Below, in pieces: positions 10,482-21,504 of a stretch of 64,000 nt of DNA; within the stretch, counting starts at the first letter, position 1; each line of letters begins with the position of its first letter. Both the position numbers and the translations under genes were made by a program. The DNA comes from Heterobilharzia americana (Eukaryota; Platyhelminthes; Trematoda; Strigeidida; Schistosomatidae). Location of the stretch: the NCBI GenBank assembly GCA_944470555.2, contig OX104134.1, positions 99,070,701-99,134,700 of the forward strand. The letters run 5' to 3'. Below the pieces are notes generated by a model, which ran no database searches, had not been told where the DNA came from, and saw nothing but the letters and a program-made list of their open reading frames with translations.

Positions 10482-11680
10482 ACCTCGCCTGGTTAACTAG
10501 TTCACTAGTTACTAGCCGGTCCTAAGCCCGGGTAAAGAGGGAAGGTTGGGCATAGGGCTAGCAACCCTACCCCCTGAAACAAATCCAACCACTAAACAAA
10601 CTTCAAAGCACAAACGAAAGATAAAAAATAAAAGCAAAATTATTCCTCGCTGGAATCAGAGAGACGAAATGATGCCGGTTGGTGAAAGCCTGACTTAGGG
10701 AAGCCAATTGGCCGATATGTCTCCTCTTCTCTCGATGAAAGCGAAAGTAAACGTGGGGACATGGAATGTCCGCACGATGTTTGAACCCAGTAAGGCAGTC
10801 CAGATTGCCAACGAGATGACAAGGCATCACATTGAAGTGCTAGGAATTTGCGAAAGCAGATCGAATGGGAGTGGACTCTCCAAACTGTCAACTGGAGAGG
10901 AGAATCAATAATCTACTCCGATATTGTCACCCAGACGACAACCACGGACGAGCACACTGAGTTTTCAAGTGGCTATCATGACGTCCCCAACAGCATCGAA
11001 GGCTTTCTCTCATGCAGTGGGAACCAATCTCCTCCAGGATCATGACAGCAAGGTTCAACTCAAAAGGAAGGAAGGAAGGAAGGAAAGTAACAATCATACA
11101 ATGCTACCCTATGCATCTACAAATAATGCAGAGCAAGAGAAAAAGGAGGAATTCTACAGACAATTTCAATCAACACTGGACAAGACACCACTCAAGTTGG
11201 CGATATCAAAATTCTAATGGGCGATATGAATGCCAAACTGGGAGGGAACAACACAGGAAGAGAACTAACCATAGGTAGAGAAGCACTAGGTGAGGTGATG
11301 AATGAGAATGGAGAATTGTTTGCAGAATTCTGTGCATTCAACGATTTGGTGATTGGAGTCAGGCAGTGTGTTCAAGCACAAGGGTACCCTACCCACAAAG
11401 CGACATGGATTTGATTTCACCAGATGGATACACTAAAAATCGACTGGGGACATCACGCGTCAGGCCCTCGAGTGGAACCCAGATGGGAAGTGACGAGTTG
11501 GGCATCCGAGGGTGACATGGAAGAGATCGTGTGAGGAAGAAATGAGAGCTTGTGGGCTGTCACGAAGCCAGGTTCAAAAGATTTCAGGGAACAGAACGCG
11601 TTGGAGACGTGCTACTGAAGCCCTATGTTCCATTAGGAACCCAAGGGGCAAATAATAATAATAATAACAATAATAAATAA
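10482..11680 (+). mobile_element. Internally deleted RTE-like element (family 2), right arm
   Basis: Mirror copy of 5,518-6,707, here on the forward strand. It reads ACCTCGCC 5' end, endonuclease N-terminus (10,708-10,911), GDMNAKLGG block (11,217-11,414), direct junction to the element's C-terminal segment near 11,430-11,450, then CCCAAGGGGCAAATAATAATA and the AAT-type tail. Flanking duplications are at 10,467-10,481 and 11,681-11,695. It differs from the left copy by 8 extra bases in the GGAA run near 11,070-11,085. Confidence 0.85.
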
Positions 11681-11797
11681 TAGAGGTCTGCCGTATGTCA
11701 ACTATCTTTTATTATTCAGTGTAAGTACGTCGTGTCAACTTGTATGTATTTCCCTGCAGGCCAAATCGCTGCAGCTCGTCGATTTTATAGGTCCCGA

Positions 11798-12398
11798 AGA
11801 GATTAAATGTATTCATGGGACTCGCAGTGCATTACTGAGTTTTGAATCTCCAAGGGCAGTCGCAACTCGTGGCTGGAGGAAATCCTGTTGAATAAACAGT
11901 TGCTTGGTACACCGGAAAACACTGTGGGAGGGCTTCATTCCGACGGTCAGTTTATAATTGATTCACAAAAAAGCAAAATAAGTCGTTTTAGTGTCTAGTT
12001 TGTGCCCTCAGCCAAACCGTTTCCCTGAGGATGATGTGGCATCTCATGGGCTTTCCGTATTCGCAACCATCGACAGACCTGCGCATTAACATTAATTTCA
12101 AAGCCCACTCCTTGATCTCAATGAAGTGAATATGTAGCGCTACAACGTGCCACCCAGATATTGTTAAAAGCTGTGGCAGCACCCTGTCGTGGGATTGCAT
12201 CAGCCTCACACCACCTGGTGAAGTATTCATCCATGATCAAAATATAGCGGTTGCCACTTTTTGATGAAGGTAGTGGTCTCATCACATCAATCTCCATGCG
12301 TTATTGTTGGCCCTCTGTTGACATAAGAATCACTGGCGTTCGTGGTTTTGACATGGCGATTTGATACGGGCACACGTCTCGCCTACTTCTCTACACCC
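11798..12398 (-). pseudogene. Gypsy integrase fragment, right-arm mirror copy
   Basis: Mirror of 4,800-5,400. It has the same broken integrase blocks (PLPSSKSGN, DQG, HHPQGNGL) on the reverse strand. Confidence 0.7.
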
Positions 12399-12982
12399 TT
12401 TGTAATGGGTTCGAGGCGCTAATGGTATATGTATATATTCGGAAACGAATATAATACGCGCGCTTAGCTGACAGCTAACTTGGTACGCAAGAGACACTGG
12501 CTGCAACCCCGGGACGAATAGAGAGAAGACCGAAGCTGGCAGATGGGAGAGTGTATTACTCCGAGAATATAATATAATAACCATGAATCAATCCAAAACA
12601 CGTGAATAAGTATACACATGAAAACTGACCTTGTCCGCAATGGGAAAAATTCGCATAGTAAGAGTAAAAGTTAATCAATCAGCGAATCACATTACAATGG
12701 AGGCAGAAAATAGACTATTAGTCATACCGCCAAAACGATGTGGGAATGACACGTTAAAATGTTCAGATCAATAACAGTGTTTTATACAAAACTGAGGCAT
12801 CACAACACCCTTATGTTACACGTGTCACCAAAAGCGTTGGCAAACAGTAGTCTCCGTTTCCCGAGAACCAGCGTGGTTGAGCTGATGATGCATTTTAGAA
12901 ATAAGTAACAATTTGGCTTGTGATGCACTGAGGCTAGGCGATTAAGATGGTTCAAGTAAATAAAGTACATCGTCAATTTCAT

Positions 12983-13428
12983 CCATCCAGATCAGCCTAG
13001 GACCAGGCATTACTGCATAACGGTCCGAGTTGCCACACCTCATATCAGTGCATCAAGTAAAAAGGCAGTGAGGCGTAAGATGAAGACAAGAAAATGCAGT
13101 CAAAGGAAATATAAAGTACGAAAAGAGAGAAACGAAGAATGAGAAAGTGGTGGGATTCAGTTTAGCGTCGTTAAGATGAGGATAATGTATGTATACATCT
13201 GAGCCGCTGACATCGGTCCTCAGCCATATCGCCTAGAGTCTCCAACCACTGGTTCCTCTTGTACCGCGGACCCCAACCACATGGTCTGAATCGTCCCATA
13301 TGGCTCAAACCAACAATCAGAGACTTCATACATTGGTGCCATGTTTTAGTGTGGCCACCTCAGGCCTTTTTCCAGCCTGGGCCTACTTCGGCCAACATTG
13401 TGTGACGAGACAATCGGCGATTAGGACA
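12983..13428 (-). pseudogene. Family-1 EN-RT 3' end, right-arm mirror copy
   Basis: Mirror of 3,770-4,215, with the same TKTWHQCMKSL and WLETLGDMAED blocks on the reverse strand. Confidence 0.75.
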
Positions 13429-13507
13429 TCGTCAATTAAACGTCAATGGCTCCATTTGACTGAGATGTAGTGTGACATTAATGACACCTGCTTAAGCTCA
13501 TACGCTG

Positions 13508-13758
13508 TTCAGCCCCTACAGCATGAGTACTAGCAAGTGTCTGGAATAAAGTGACCAGCCGATGGACATGTATCAGGAAAAGTCAATATTGGTGAAGAAG
13601 ATGAGTGTGTTCTGGGCTTATCAAAAGCCTCCTGGTACTCAATGGTTTGGACAAGATCCTGCCCCTTCTCAGTCAAACGATGGAGTGGTGCTGCCAAGTG
13701 TAAAGAATCCTTGACGAAACAGCGTTAGTATGAAATCAACCGAATGAAACTGCCAACT
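13508..13758 (-). pseudogene. Gypsy RT/RNase H fragment, right-arm mirror copy
   Basis: Mirror of 3,440-3,690. Confidence 0.6.
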
Positions 13759-13857
13759 TCAGCTAGTAAGCGTCACTTCCTACAGAAATCCGTTGCATTT
13801 TTCGGGACATGAGATCACACCACCAGGCGTTAGCGCAGATAGAAATAAATCCTAATC

Positions 13858-14014
13858 CATTTTTGCTTGGCCCTCCCCTAAATCGATAGCCGAAGTTAGC
13901 ACTTTTATGGGTCTGGTATCATACTATCGTTGTTTCGACAAGTATTCTTCACACGTGGCAGCTCCACTCCAACGTTTGACTGGGAAATGGCAGAAGTTTC
14001 TCTGAACCAATGAG
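13858..14014 (+). pseudogene. Gypsy RT fragment running into the gap
   Basis: The forward frame gives MGLVSYYRCF then HVAAPLQRLTGKWQKF, a Ty3/Gypsy RT-thumb/RNase H block. It is cut at 14,015 by Ns, so downstream pol sequence could be missing from the assembly. Confidence 0.65.
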
Positions 14015-14514
14015 NNNNNNNNNNNNNNNNNNNNNNNNNNNNNNNNNNNNNNNNNNNNNNNNNNNNNNNNNNNNNNNNNNNNNNNNNNNNNNNNNNNNNN
14101 NNNNNNNNNNNNNNNNNNNNNNNNNNNNNNNNNNNNNNNNNNNNNNNNNNNNNNNNNNNNNNNNNNNNNNNNNNNNNNNNNNNNNNNNNNNNNNNNNNNN
14201 NNNNNNNNNNNNNNNNNNNNNNNNNNNNNNNNNNNNNNNNNNNNNNNNNNNNNNNNNNNNNNNNNNNNNNNNNNNNNNNNNNNNNNNNNNNNNNNNNNNN
14301 NNNNNNNNNNNNNNNNNNNNNNNNNNNNNNNNNNNNNNNNNNNNNNNNNNNNNNNNNNNNNNNNNNNNNNNNNNNNNNNNNNNNNNNNNNNNNNNNNNNN
14401 NNNNNNNNNNNNNNNNNNNNNNNNNNNNNNNNNNNNNNNNNNNNNNNNNNNNNNNNNNNNNNNNNNNNNNNNNNNNNNNNNNNNNNNNNNNNNNNNNNNN
14501 NNNNNNNNNNNNNN
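14015..14514. other. Assembly gap, 500 N
   Basis: Exactly 500 Ns, which suggests a placeholder length and not a measured one. It separates palindrome A from a copy of the palindrome B core, so the true order and distance across it are not supported by sequence. Confidence 0.99.
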
Positions 14515-16660
14515 TACTTGTGAATCTTCGAGATTCACCTTACGAGTGTCTGGACTTGCTGGTAGATGCATAGCGCTGAGTTGCAGAGCAAAAAATACAC
14601 CCCTAAACTGAACTCCCGCAAACATCCGTCTACTTGCTGTTCAACTGAACAGATCTGTAAGAACTAGGGAAGGATCGTGAAACAAGGCGATGTCTATTCG
14701 TAATTTCCGCCTACGCACCCACCAACTGCAATTTGGATGATGCAAAGATTCGATTGTTAGAAAAGCTGTCCATTTTACTACAAATAGCAAAACGCTCAGA
14801 TGTCATCCTAATATCAGGTGACTTTAACTACTAAGTAGGGAAGCTGAGTCAATCGGAGAAGCATCTTGGACGTATTTACAGAATCGCATGCCAACGAACC
14901 GACGACAGCGATCTTCTGTTGCAGTTTTAATCCGACAATCACTTGTTTGTGGCCAGCACTAACTTTATTAAGCACAAGCAGAGACACTGTCTCGTATAGA
15001 CACAGTTGGATGACATGGCTATAAGCTATCGTTGGAGGATTGCCGCTCTTCCTGGAGTACCAGTTTCTACCCCGATCATGCACTAGAACAGTCATGTGTG
15101 TGTCTTCCCCTTACTGGTCGCAGGAAACAGAAGGCAGTGAGGCCCGCCTGGCAGAGGAGGACGTCAAGTAAGCATTCACGGAGGAGTTATCTAAGCATTC
15201 ATCTGAACATGACAGCAATGTTCATCCTGAGGAAACCTGAAGTGATATTAAGTCTGCTGCAGAAACACAGGTAAAGGCATTCGAAGGTCAGCGAACGTCA
15301 CTGGATTTATGCGATCTCATTTGAACTCATTGAAGTCAGAATCCTGATTTCAGCTGGCTCTGACCATGACGAAGAGAGGAAGCAACTGAAACGTAAGTTG
15401 ACCAGGAGTCTTCGCGTGGATCGCGAACAGTGGTGGGTGGTGAAAGCGAGAAAGATGGGGAAGGAATCAGGGTTGGATAACAGTCGGCAACTATTCAGGC
15501 TTATTAGGGATACCGACTGACAAAATGTGTCAGTAATGATCGTGGTGAAGACCTTAGAGATGAAAAGGCAGTGGCGAAAAGGTAACAGTAGACAGCTATG
15601 TAAACTAAGCAAGTGGTCTGCTGCGAAAACTTCAGTGACTAGTGAAACTAACGCAGAGAAGTATGGGTCTGCGATCCGCTAGCAGGGGAGACAACTGGAA
15701 TGATGATCGGATCACTCTAATATTCTTTTACCCGGCACCGAATTGAAACTCGAATGGAATACCAAAATAGGACCACCAACGCTAGCAGAAACCTGGAAAT
15801 AATCTGAAACGAGAAAGGACAGCATGATCAGATTGACTAGTGCCAGAGCTACTCAAGTACAGCGATCGAGGATCATTGGCCAAATTATCTGAACTGTTAA
15901 ATCTATGTACGGGATTCAGATATGATCCCCGCCGACTGATCTCAATCACTGATAGTATCGGTCTCCAAGAAAGGTTAGAAGTCGTAATGTGATAACCACA
16001 AAGGGACCACTCTGACGAACATAGTGCATCAGATTCTAGGTGCTATAATCATTAGACGTACGAGTGGAGGTCGGGAACAGCGAATCAGAGAGAAACAGAC
16101 AGGCAGACTCCAGATCTGGCCACCGTAGTATCGACCAGATATTTACACTGAGAGGTTCTGCAACACAAGCACATTTACCGACTCCTGACTGCCTTCCTCG
16201 ATCCGAAAGCGGCATTACATTCATCGGATGAGAAGTCCTTTGGTAGTAACTCTCACTGTAAAAGGTACCGAGTAAGTACATCACTCTGTCGAAGGCTGTG
16301 CACTCGAACACTCGTCAGGTTGTTAGTATGCACAGTGAGTTTTCAGGTGAACTGTGTACGTGGAGTGGTGTTTCTCAGGGATGTTCACTCTCCCCATTCC
16401 TACTCAAGTTTATCATTGACATACATATAGAAGTCTGCCTTTCATCGTCTGACTTCACAGCTATTGATAGTATCACAGGAGATCTGGCGTATGCAGATGA
16501 TATTTTCCCGTTGCATGAAGAAGATAACAAGATACAGAGTCCTCTGGATATATTGAGTGGCGATTCGAATGGTTGGGATGCATTCCTCGCCATCGAGTTG
16601 CAAACCGTTGCTTCAGGACTGGTCTTTACTGGTGAATTGGTCAAAGATGGAGAGTGAAGC
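14515..16660 (+). pseudogene. Family-1 EN-RT element copy, truncated at gap
   Basis: Almost base-for-base the same as 40,475-42,624 (offset 25,960). The endonuclease is readable in pieces (ISAYAPTNCNLDD and DVILISGDFNY around 14,685-14,830), a linker (RSLRVDREQWWVVKARK near 15,400), then the RT palm: WSGVSQGCSLSPFLLKF and LAYADDIFPL at 16,358-16,515. Premature stops and frame changes kill it. Differences from the other copy that I found are a one-base deletion near 16,220 and a G/A change near 15,780. It is 5' truncated by the gap and joined at about 16,660 to an inverted family-2 endonuclease fragment. Confidence 0.85.
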
Positions 16661-17080
16661 GGTTGACGACGTCTACATCTGCTACCCTTCTTGATCTTGT
16701 GTCCATTTGGCTGCGTCTCTCCTCTCCTCACATTGGGATGAAGTCGATCTGATTTCTAGTGTGTCCTGGTTTCTGGTGAAATCTGTGTCGCTACTTTGTG
16801 AATATCCTTGTGTTCGTACACAGTACCTCGCCTCCAATCACCAAATCATTAAATGCGCAGAAGTCTAAAAACACTTCTCCGTTCTCATTCATTTCACTGA
16901 GTGCTTCTAGACCCATGATTGGTTCTCTTCCTGTGTTGTCCGCCCCCACTTTGGCGTTCATGTCGCCCATTAGAATTTTGATGTCGCCACTGGAGTCTTG
17001 TCTAGTACTGATTGCAGTTGTCTGTAGACTTCCTCGTTCTTCTCCTAATCTGCATTATTTGTTGGCGCGTAGCATTGCAC
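16661..17080 (-). pseudogene. Family-2 endonuclease fragment, inverted
   Basis: The reverse strand carries the GDMNAKVGADNTGREPIMG and NENGEVFLDFCAFNDLVIG blocks of the RTE-like endonuclease. It is the same as 42,624-43,041 apart from a one-base deletion near 16,990. It is cut at 17,080 by the 5' LTR of the Gypsy element; the uninterrupted continuation is seen at 43,042 onward. Confidence 0.8.
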
Positions 17081-17423
17081 TGTAGCGTCACACACTTCGC
17101 CAAAATCAATAGCCTACGGTCTGACGACTTTCGACATTGATGCTGACCTTGATAGTTTAACTGGACTCGCTAAGCTGAAGGCACCCAGTCAAGCATCCTC
17201 GCCATTTGGCACGCTGTCGTGTTACGTTGTATTGTTCGTATTCGACTCTCTAGCCAGTTAGTTGAGACGCATCGGTATTTTGGCACAACCATCCAAATAT
17301 ACTACTGCATCCGACTACGCTATCGTGTTCTTCCTTAGTCTCGTATTCGTGGGTATATAACAAGTCCGAATAATTAGTGATTGGTCTTTGCGTCTGTCAA
17401 GTTCGCACCAGGACAAATCCTAA
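17081..17423 (+). repeat. 5' LTR of Ty3/Gypsy element
   Basis: The left edge is set by comparison with the empty site at 43,037-43,045: host sequence stops at GCATTGCAC and the insert begins TGTAGCGTCAC. The right edge is set by the primer site at 17,426. A TATA-like TATATAA lies at 17,354-17,360, suitable for the LTR promoter. About 343 bases. No second copy is visible downstream of pol. Confidence 0.8.
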
Positions 17424-17425
17424 AT

Positions 17426-17446
17426 TGGTGAGCCCGACGTGATCAC
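17426..17446 (+). promoter_or_regulatory. Primer-binding site, tRNA-Trp type
   Basis: TGGTGAGCCCGACGTGATCAC is complementary to the 3' end of an animal tRNA-Trp with one mismatch, starting at the TGG opposite the CCA tail. Trp priming is known for the CsRn1/Boudicca lineage. A shorter look-alike (TTGGTGAGCCTG) lies about 48 bases downstream. Confidence 0.8.
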
Positions 17447-17553
17447 ATATCCCGACCAATAACAAATATTGAATTGGTGAGCCTGTTCCATTTTATATTT
17501 GTTTATTGTTTTCATTTCGATAACATTTATATATCCATTTACTACACTTTCTC

Positions 17554-18393
17554 ATGTCCGACCACACTCCCAAGCTTATTCGTATTAAGCCGACTACGAA
17601 CACGATTCAACTCGTGCCATATTGGCCAGATAATGCGGTAACGTGGTTTCTGCATGCCGAGGCAGATTTTCGAAAACAGGGTGTCTCAGATCCTCATTCT
17701 CGATTTCTTGTTGTCATACGGTCACTATCGCGAGAACTAAACAGGTATGTTACAGCACACACGTTTGATCCTGAAGTAAGTGATCCCTATGCACTTCTTA
17801 AGGCAGCACCCTTGAAGAAAAGCGATCTGACAGATCGCCAGCGTCTAGACGAATTGCTTCGTAACATCGAGCTAGGCAGCAACTCATCTACTGAAGTCCT
17901 CGCACGCATGCGAGAAGTAATCGGTGCACGAACATTCGACGATGGCCTCTTCCGAGAACTATTTCTCTCGAAGCTACCACAACCGGTGCAAACCGTGTTG
18001 GTGACACTGCAGTCAGTCCCACTCGACGACCTGACAGCCTCAGCAGATAAAATACTGGAGATTTCTAGAAGACCCGTCTCCAACGTATATTCTATCTGCG
18101 ACAAACCAGAGCGCCAGGATTCAGAGGTGACCAAGTTGTGCAACTCTGTGAAACGGTTGCTACGATCTCGAAGTCCTAGATCACGTAGCACTTCACAGAA
18201 ACGCACCTTGGCGCATCGCAGCAAGTCGCGTGGTAGCCCCAAAACTAAACTTAGTAGGGTGGAAAACCCTGAATGGTGCTGGTTTCATAACACTTACGGA
18301 GATGAAGCCAGAAAATGTCGTAAACCATGCCGTTTTAAGAAGGACACAAACTCGGGAAACGGTCACGCCGGCACGTGCTCACGGCAACCGTAG
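17554..18393 (+). CDS. gag: Gag of CsRn1/Boudicca-type Ty3/Gypsy retrotransposon
   Basis: The frame is open for 279 codons. It encodes the structural capsid-nucleocapsid protein that packages element RNA in virus-like particles. Residues about 20-175 match the Gag capsid region of this lineage ([38 protein letters not shown]). A basic Arg/Ser-rich stretch follows at about 205-235. Near the C-terminus is a single zinc-knuckle-like motif, Cys242-x2-His245-x9-Cys255-x3-Cys259. This CHCC spacing replaces the usual CCHC and is a hallmark of CsRn1/Kabuki Gag. The start ATG lies 108 bases after the primer site with no earlier in-frame ATG of note. The pol frame overlaps the end and is offset by -1, which fits frameshift expression. 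The frame looks intact. Confidence 0.88.
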   Translation: MSDHTPKLIRIKPTTNTIQLVPYWPDNAVTWFLHAEADFRKQGVSDPHSRFLVVIRSLSRELNRYVTAHTFDPEVSDPYALLKAAPLKKSDLTDRQRLDELLRNIELGSNSSTEVLARMREVIGARTFDDGLFRELFLSKLPQPVQTVLVTLQSVPLDDLTASADKILEISRRPVSNVYSICDKPERQDSEVTKLCNSVKRLLRSRSPRSRSTSQKRTLAHRSKSRGSPKTKLSRVENPEWCWFHNTYGDEARKCRKPCRFKKDTNSGNGHAGTCSRQP

Positions 18394-21300
18394 CCGGCGG
18401 AAAAAGCCGTTTGCTCTACGTCACCGACATTAAAACGAAAGTCCGCTACCTCGTCGACACCGGCGCAGAAGTTAGCGTTCTTCCAGCAACGACAAAGGAG
18501 CGTCATCTTGACCCATCCTTCAATCTTCAAGCAGCCAACGGCAAGGCAATCGCGACATTCGGGAGACGGTATGCCTACCTCAACTTAGGTTTACGCAAAC
18601 CTATCCACTGGATTTTCCTCCTGGCTGACGTCTCTATGCCCATCATTGGCATAGATTTGCTAAACCATTACGATCTACTCGTAGATGCTCGCCGTCGACG
18701 ACTGATAGATAACAACACAAAGTTATCTATTGGCGGCACCACCTATGTAGGTCCGAGTTTAGCCATCGTTAGGACTAAACAATCAGGCGACGCGTCCTAC
18801 CAGGCAGTTCTGGAGAAATATCCAGAGTTGCAACAACCGAAACACACTCTTCCGTGCATAACCAGCAATGTTATGCATCACGTCACAACCACAGGTCCAC
18901 CTGTGGCATCCAAAGCGCGCCGTTTAGCCCCCGATAAGCTTAAAACGGCGAAAAATGAATTCGACCACATGCTCGAACTGGGCATTATCAGACCGTCAAA
19001 CAGTCCTTGGGCATCGCCATTGCACATGGTTCCCAAAAAGGATAGCAACGACTGGCGTCCGACCGGTGATTACCGAAGGCTTAACGCCAAAACAACTCCG
19101 GACTGCTACCCTATACCTCACGTTTACGACTTGACCGCAACCTTATGCGGCATGAACATTTTCTCCAAAATCGACTTGGTCAAAGCGTACAACCAGATAC
19201 CTATGGCAGCAGAAGATATCGCGAAAACAGCCATTATTACTCCTTTTGGCCTGTTTGAATTCCTGCGCATGCCATTTGGTCTTCGGAATGCAGCACAAAC
19301 ATTCCAACGCTTTATGGACGACGTCTTCCGTGGTTTGAATTTTGTTCATGTCTACATCGATGACTGTCTAATTGCGAGTCCAGATAAGGAAACTCACCTT
19401 AAACATTTGGACCTCGCATTCGAAAGACTTAAAAAACATGGCATCACAGTCAACTTACAGAAGTGTGAAATAGGAGTTGAATCACTCAGCTTCCTTGGGC
19501 ATACCATTGACAACAAAGGTATACGCCCATTGAGAGATAAAGTGGCGGCTATCACAAACTATCCAGAGCCGACCACTGTGAAACATCTCCGCACTTTCAA
19601 TGGCCTGGTAAGTTATTACCGAAGGTTTATCCCTAACTGTGCCTCTGTCATGAGACCACTCACAGATCTACTTCGAGGAACTGCGAAGTTCGTGTCTCTG
19701 GACAACGCGGCTAGACTTGCTTTCTCTAAAGTCAAGGAAGCCATTTCGAACGCAACCATGCTTATGCATCATGACCCCAATGCTCCTCTGAGTATTGCTG
19801 TTGATGCATCTGATTCAGCAATTGGAGCAGTTTTGCAACAGTTGACTGACAACCAGTGGCAACCGTTAGCCTTTTTCTCGAGGCGGCTGCAAGACGCGGA
19901 AACAAGATACAGTACATTTGGTAGGGAACTCCTAGCCATGTACTGTTCTGTACGCCATTTTCGACATTCTGTGGAAGGTCGTGATTTCATTATTTTCACA
20001 GACCACAAACCGTTAACGTTTTCCCTCAGCTCGGCGTCTGACAAATACTCCCCTCGTGAGTCGCGACAGCTGGATTACATTTCCCAGTTCACGTCAGACA
20101 TCCGCCACATTTCTGGAGCAAACAACTCCGCAGCCGACGCACTATCTCGAATAGCTTCGATAAACTATATCGAGGGTATTGATCTCGTTGAACTAGCTCG
20201 GCGTCAAAAGGAAGACCTTGAGCTGCATCATGAGTTGTCGTCCACAACTCTCAAACTGCGACTTTGTCCTGTTGGATCAGACAAGGATACAATTTTGTGC
20301 GATGTCTCTGCTAGTCAACCACGCCCAATAGTTCCGAAGAGTTGTCGACGCAACGTCTTCAATACGTTGCACAAACTCTCTCATCCAGGTGTACGAGCCA
20401 CCATTAGGCTTATCGCACAACGTTTCTGCTGGCCTGGGATGAACAAAGACGTTAAGGAGTGGGCCCAGTCGTGCTTAGCTTGTCAAAAGTGTAAAGTCAC
20501 GCGACACACGAAAAGCCCTTTAGGCTCATTTCTAGCCCCAGACATGCGTTTCGACCACGTCCATATAGATATTGTAGGACCCCTACCAGAATCTAATGGA
20601 TGTACCTACCTTTTCACTGTGTTGATCGTTTCACACGATGGCCGGAAGCAGTACCCATTAAAGATATTACTGCCGAAACAGTTGCTCGTGTTTTCGTCGA
20701 AAGATGGATCGCGAACTTCGGATGTCCATCTACGTCACAACCGACCGTGGGCGCCAATTTGAGTGTGGATTATTTCACGCTCTAACGGCACTTTTAGGTT
20801 GCACTCGGTTCCGAACGACAGCCTACCATCCACAAGCAAATGGCATGGTAGAGCGTTTCCATCGACAGCTGAAAGCTTCCCTTTCAGCTACAAACATACC
20901 TCAGTGGACCGAGGCTCTGCCTCTAGTCCTACTAGGTATTCGTAACGCGTTGAAAGTTGATGCTGGATGCACTCCTGCAGAACTCGTCTATGGGACCACT
21001 CTTCGCCTACCAGGTGAGTTTGTTTCCCCTTCAACTTTCAAACATGTTTCCGACAGGGCATCTTATGTGACTAGGCTTACAAACGCAATGCGTTCAGTTA
21101 GGCCTTCTCCGATTAGACCGCAAACGACTGATGTTTTCGTCCACCCCAGTTTACAGAAGACATCACACGTGTTTGTTCGCCACGACGCTGTTCGTCGACC
21201 ACTTGAACCACCCTACGACGGGCCGTTCAAAGTGATTAAGCGACATGAGAAATTCTACATAATTGAGCGAGACGGACGTGAAGATACTGTCAGTATCGAC

Positions 21301-21504
21301 CGTTTGAAACCAGCTTATTTCGAAGGCAACCCCATTGTAAGTGACGTTTCAGCTCGCTACAGCCAACTGACGGATGACTCAATTATCGAAATTCTCGACG
21401 ATGTGCCTGGTAATGCACAGCTGCAACAACCATCGGCGCAACAGAAAACACGATCAGGTCGAACCGTCAGGTTCCCAGAGTATTTGAAGTCGTATTCAAC
21501 TTAG
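18375..21504 (+). pseudogene. pol: Pol (PR-RT-RNase H-IN), broken by two frameshifts
   Basis: The first frame (18,375-20,762) encodes the aspartic protease ([15 protein letters not shown] at about residues 28-30), RT (YIDD at about residue 327, nt 19,353, and GLVSYYRRF), RNase H ([15 protein letters not shown], then the TDHKPL block) and the start of integrase with the zinc finger (HKLSHPGV ... CLACQKCK) and the first core Asp ([14 protein letters not shown]). The integrase then changes frame twice: near 20,618-20,623 the reading continues in frame with [14 protein letters not shown], and near 20,731-20,736 it moves to the frame with [23 protein letters not shown] and the C-terminal domain to 21,504. 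Each slip looks like one missing base. All other motifs are intact, so the element was active recently, or the two slips are sequencing errors. The 5' limit of the pol frame overlaps gag; the listed start is the first ATG, which need not be used if pol is made by frameshifting. Confidence 0.88.

Larger units (their letters stand above)
9928..14014. repeat. Palindrome A, right arm
   Basis: Reverse complement of 3,184-7,272, carrying the same features in mirror order. The last readable base before the gap (14,014) still matches the left arm, so the symmetry is cut by the assembly gap and not by a visible breakpoint. Confidence 0.95.

Noticed and set aside
14010..14625. Long open frames across 14,010-14,573 and 14,625-13,924
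   Set aside because: They are mostly Ns of the gap; only a few flanking codons are real.
17787..18242. A 151-codon reverse-strand frame opposite gag
   Set aside because: Shadow of gag with low-complexity Ser/Arg composition; no motif of its own.
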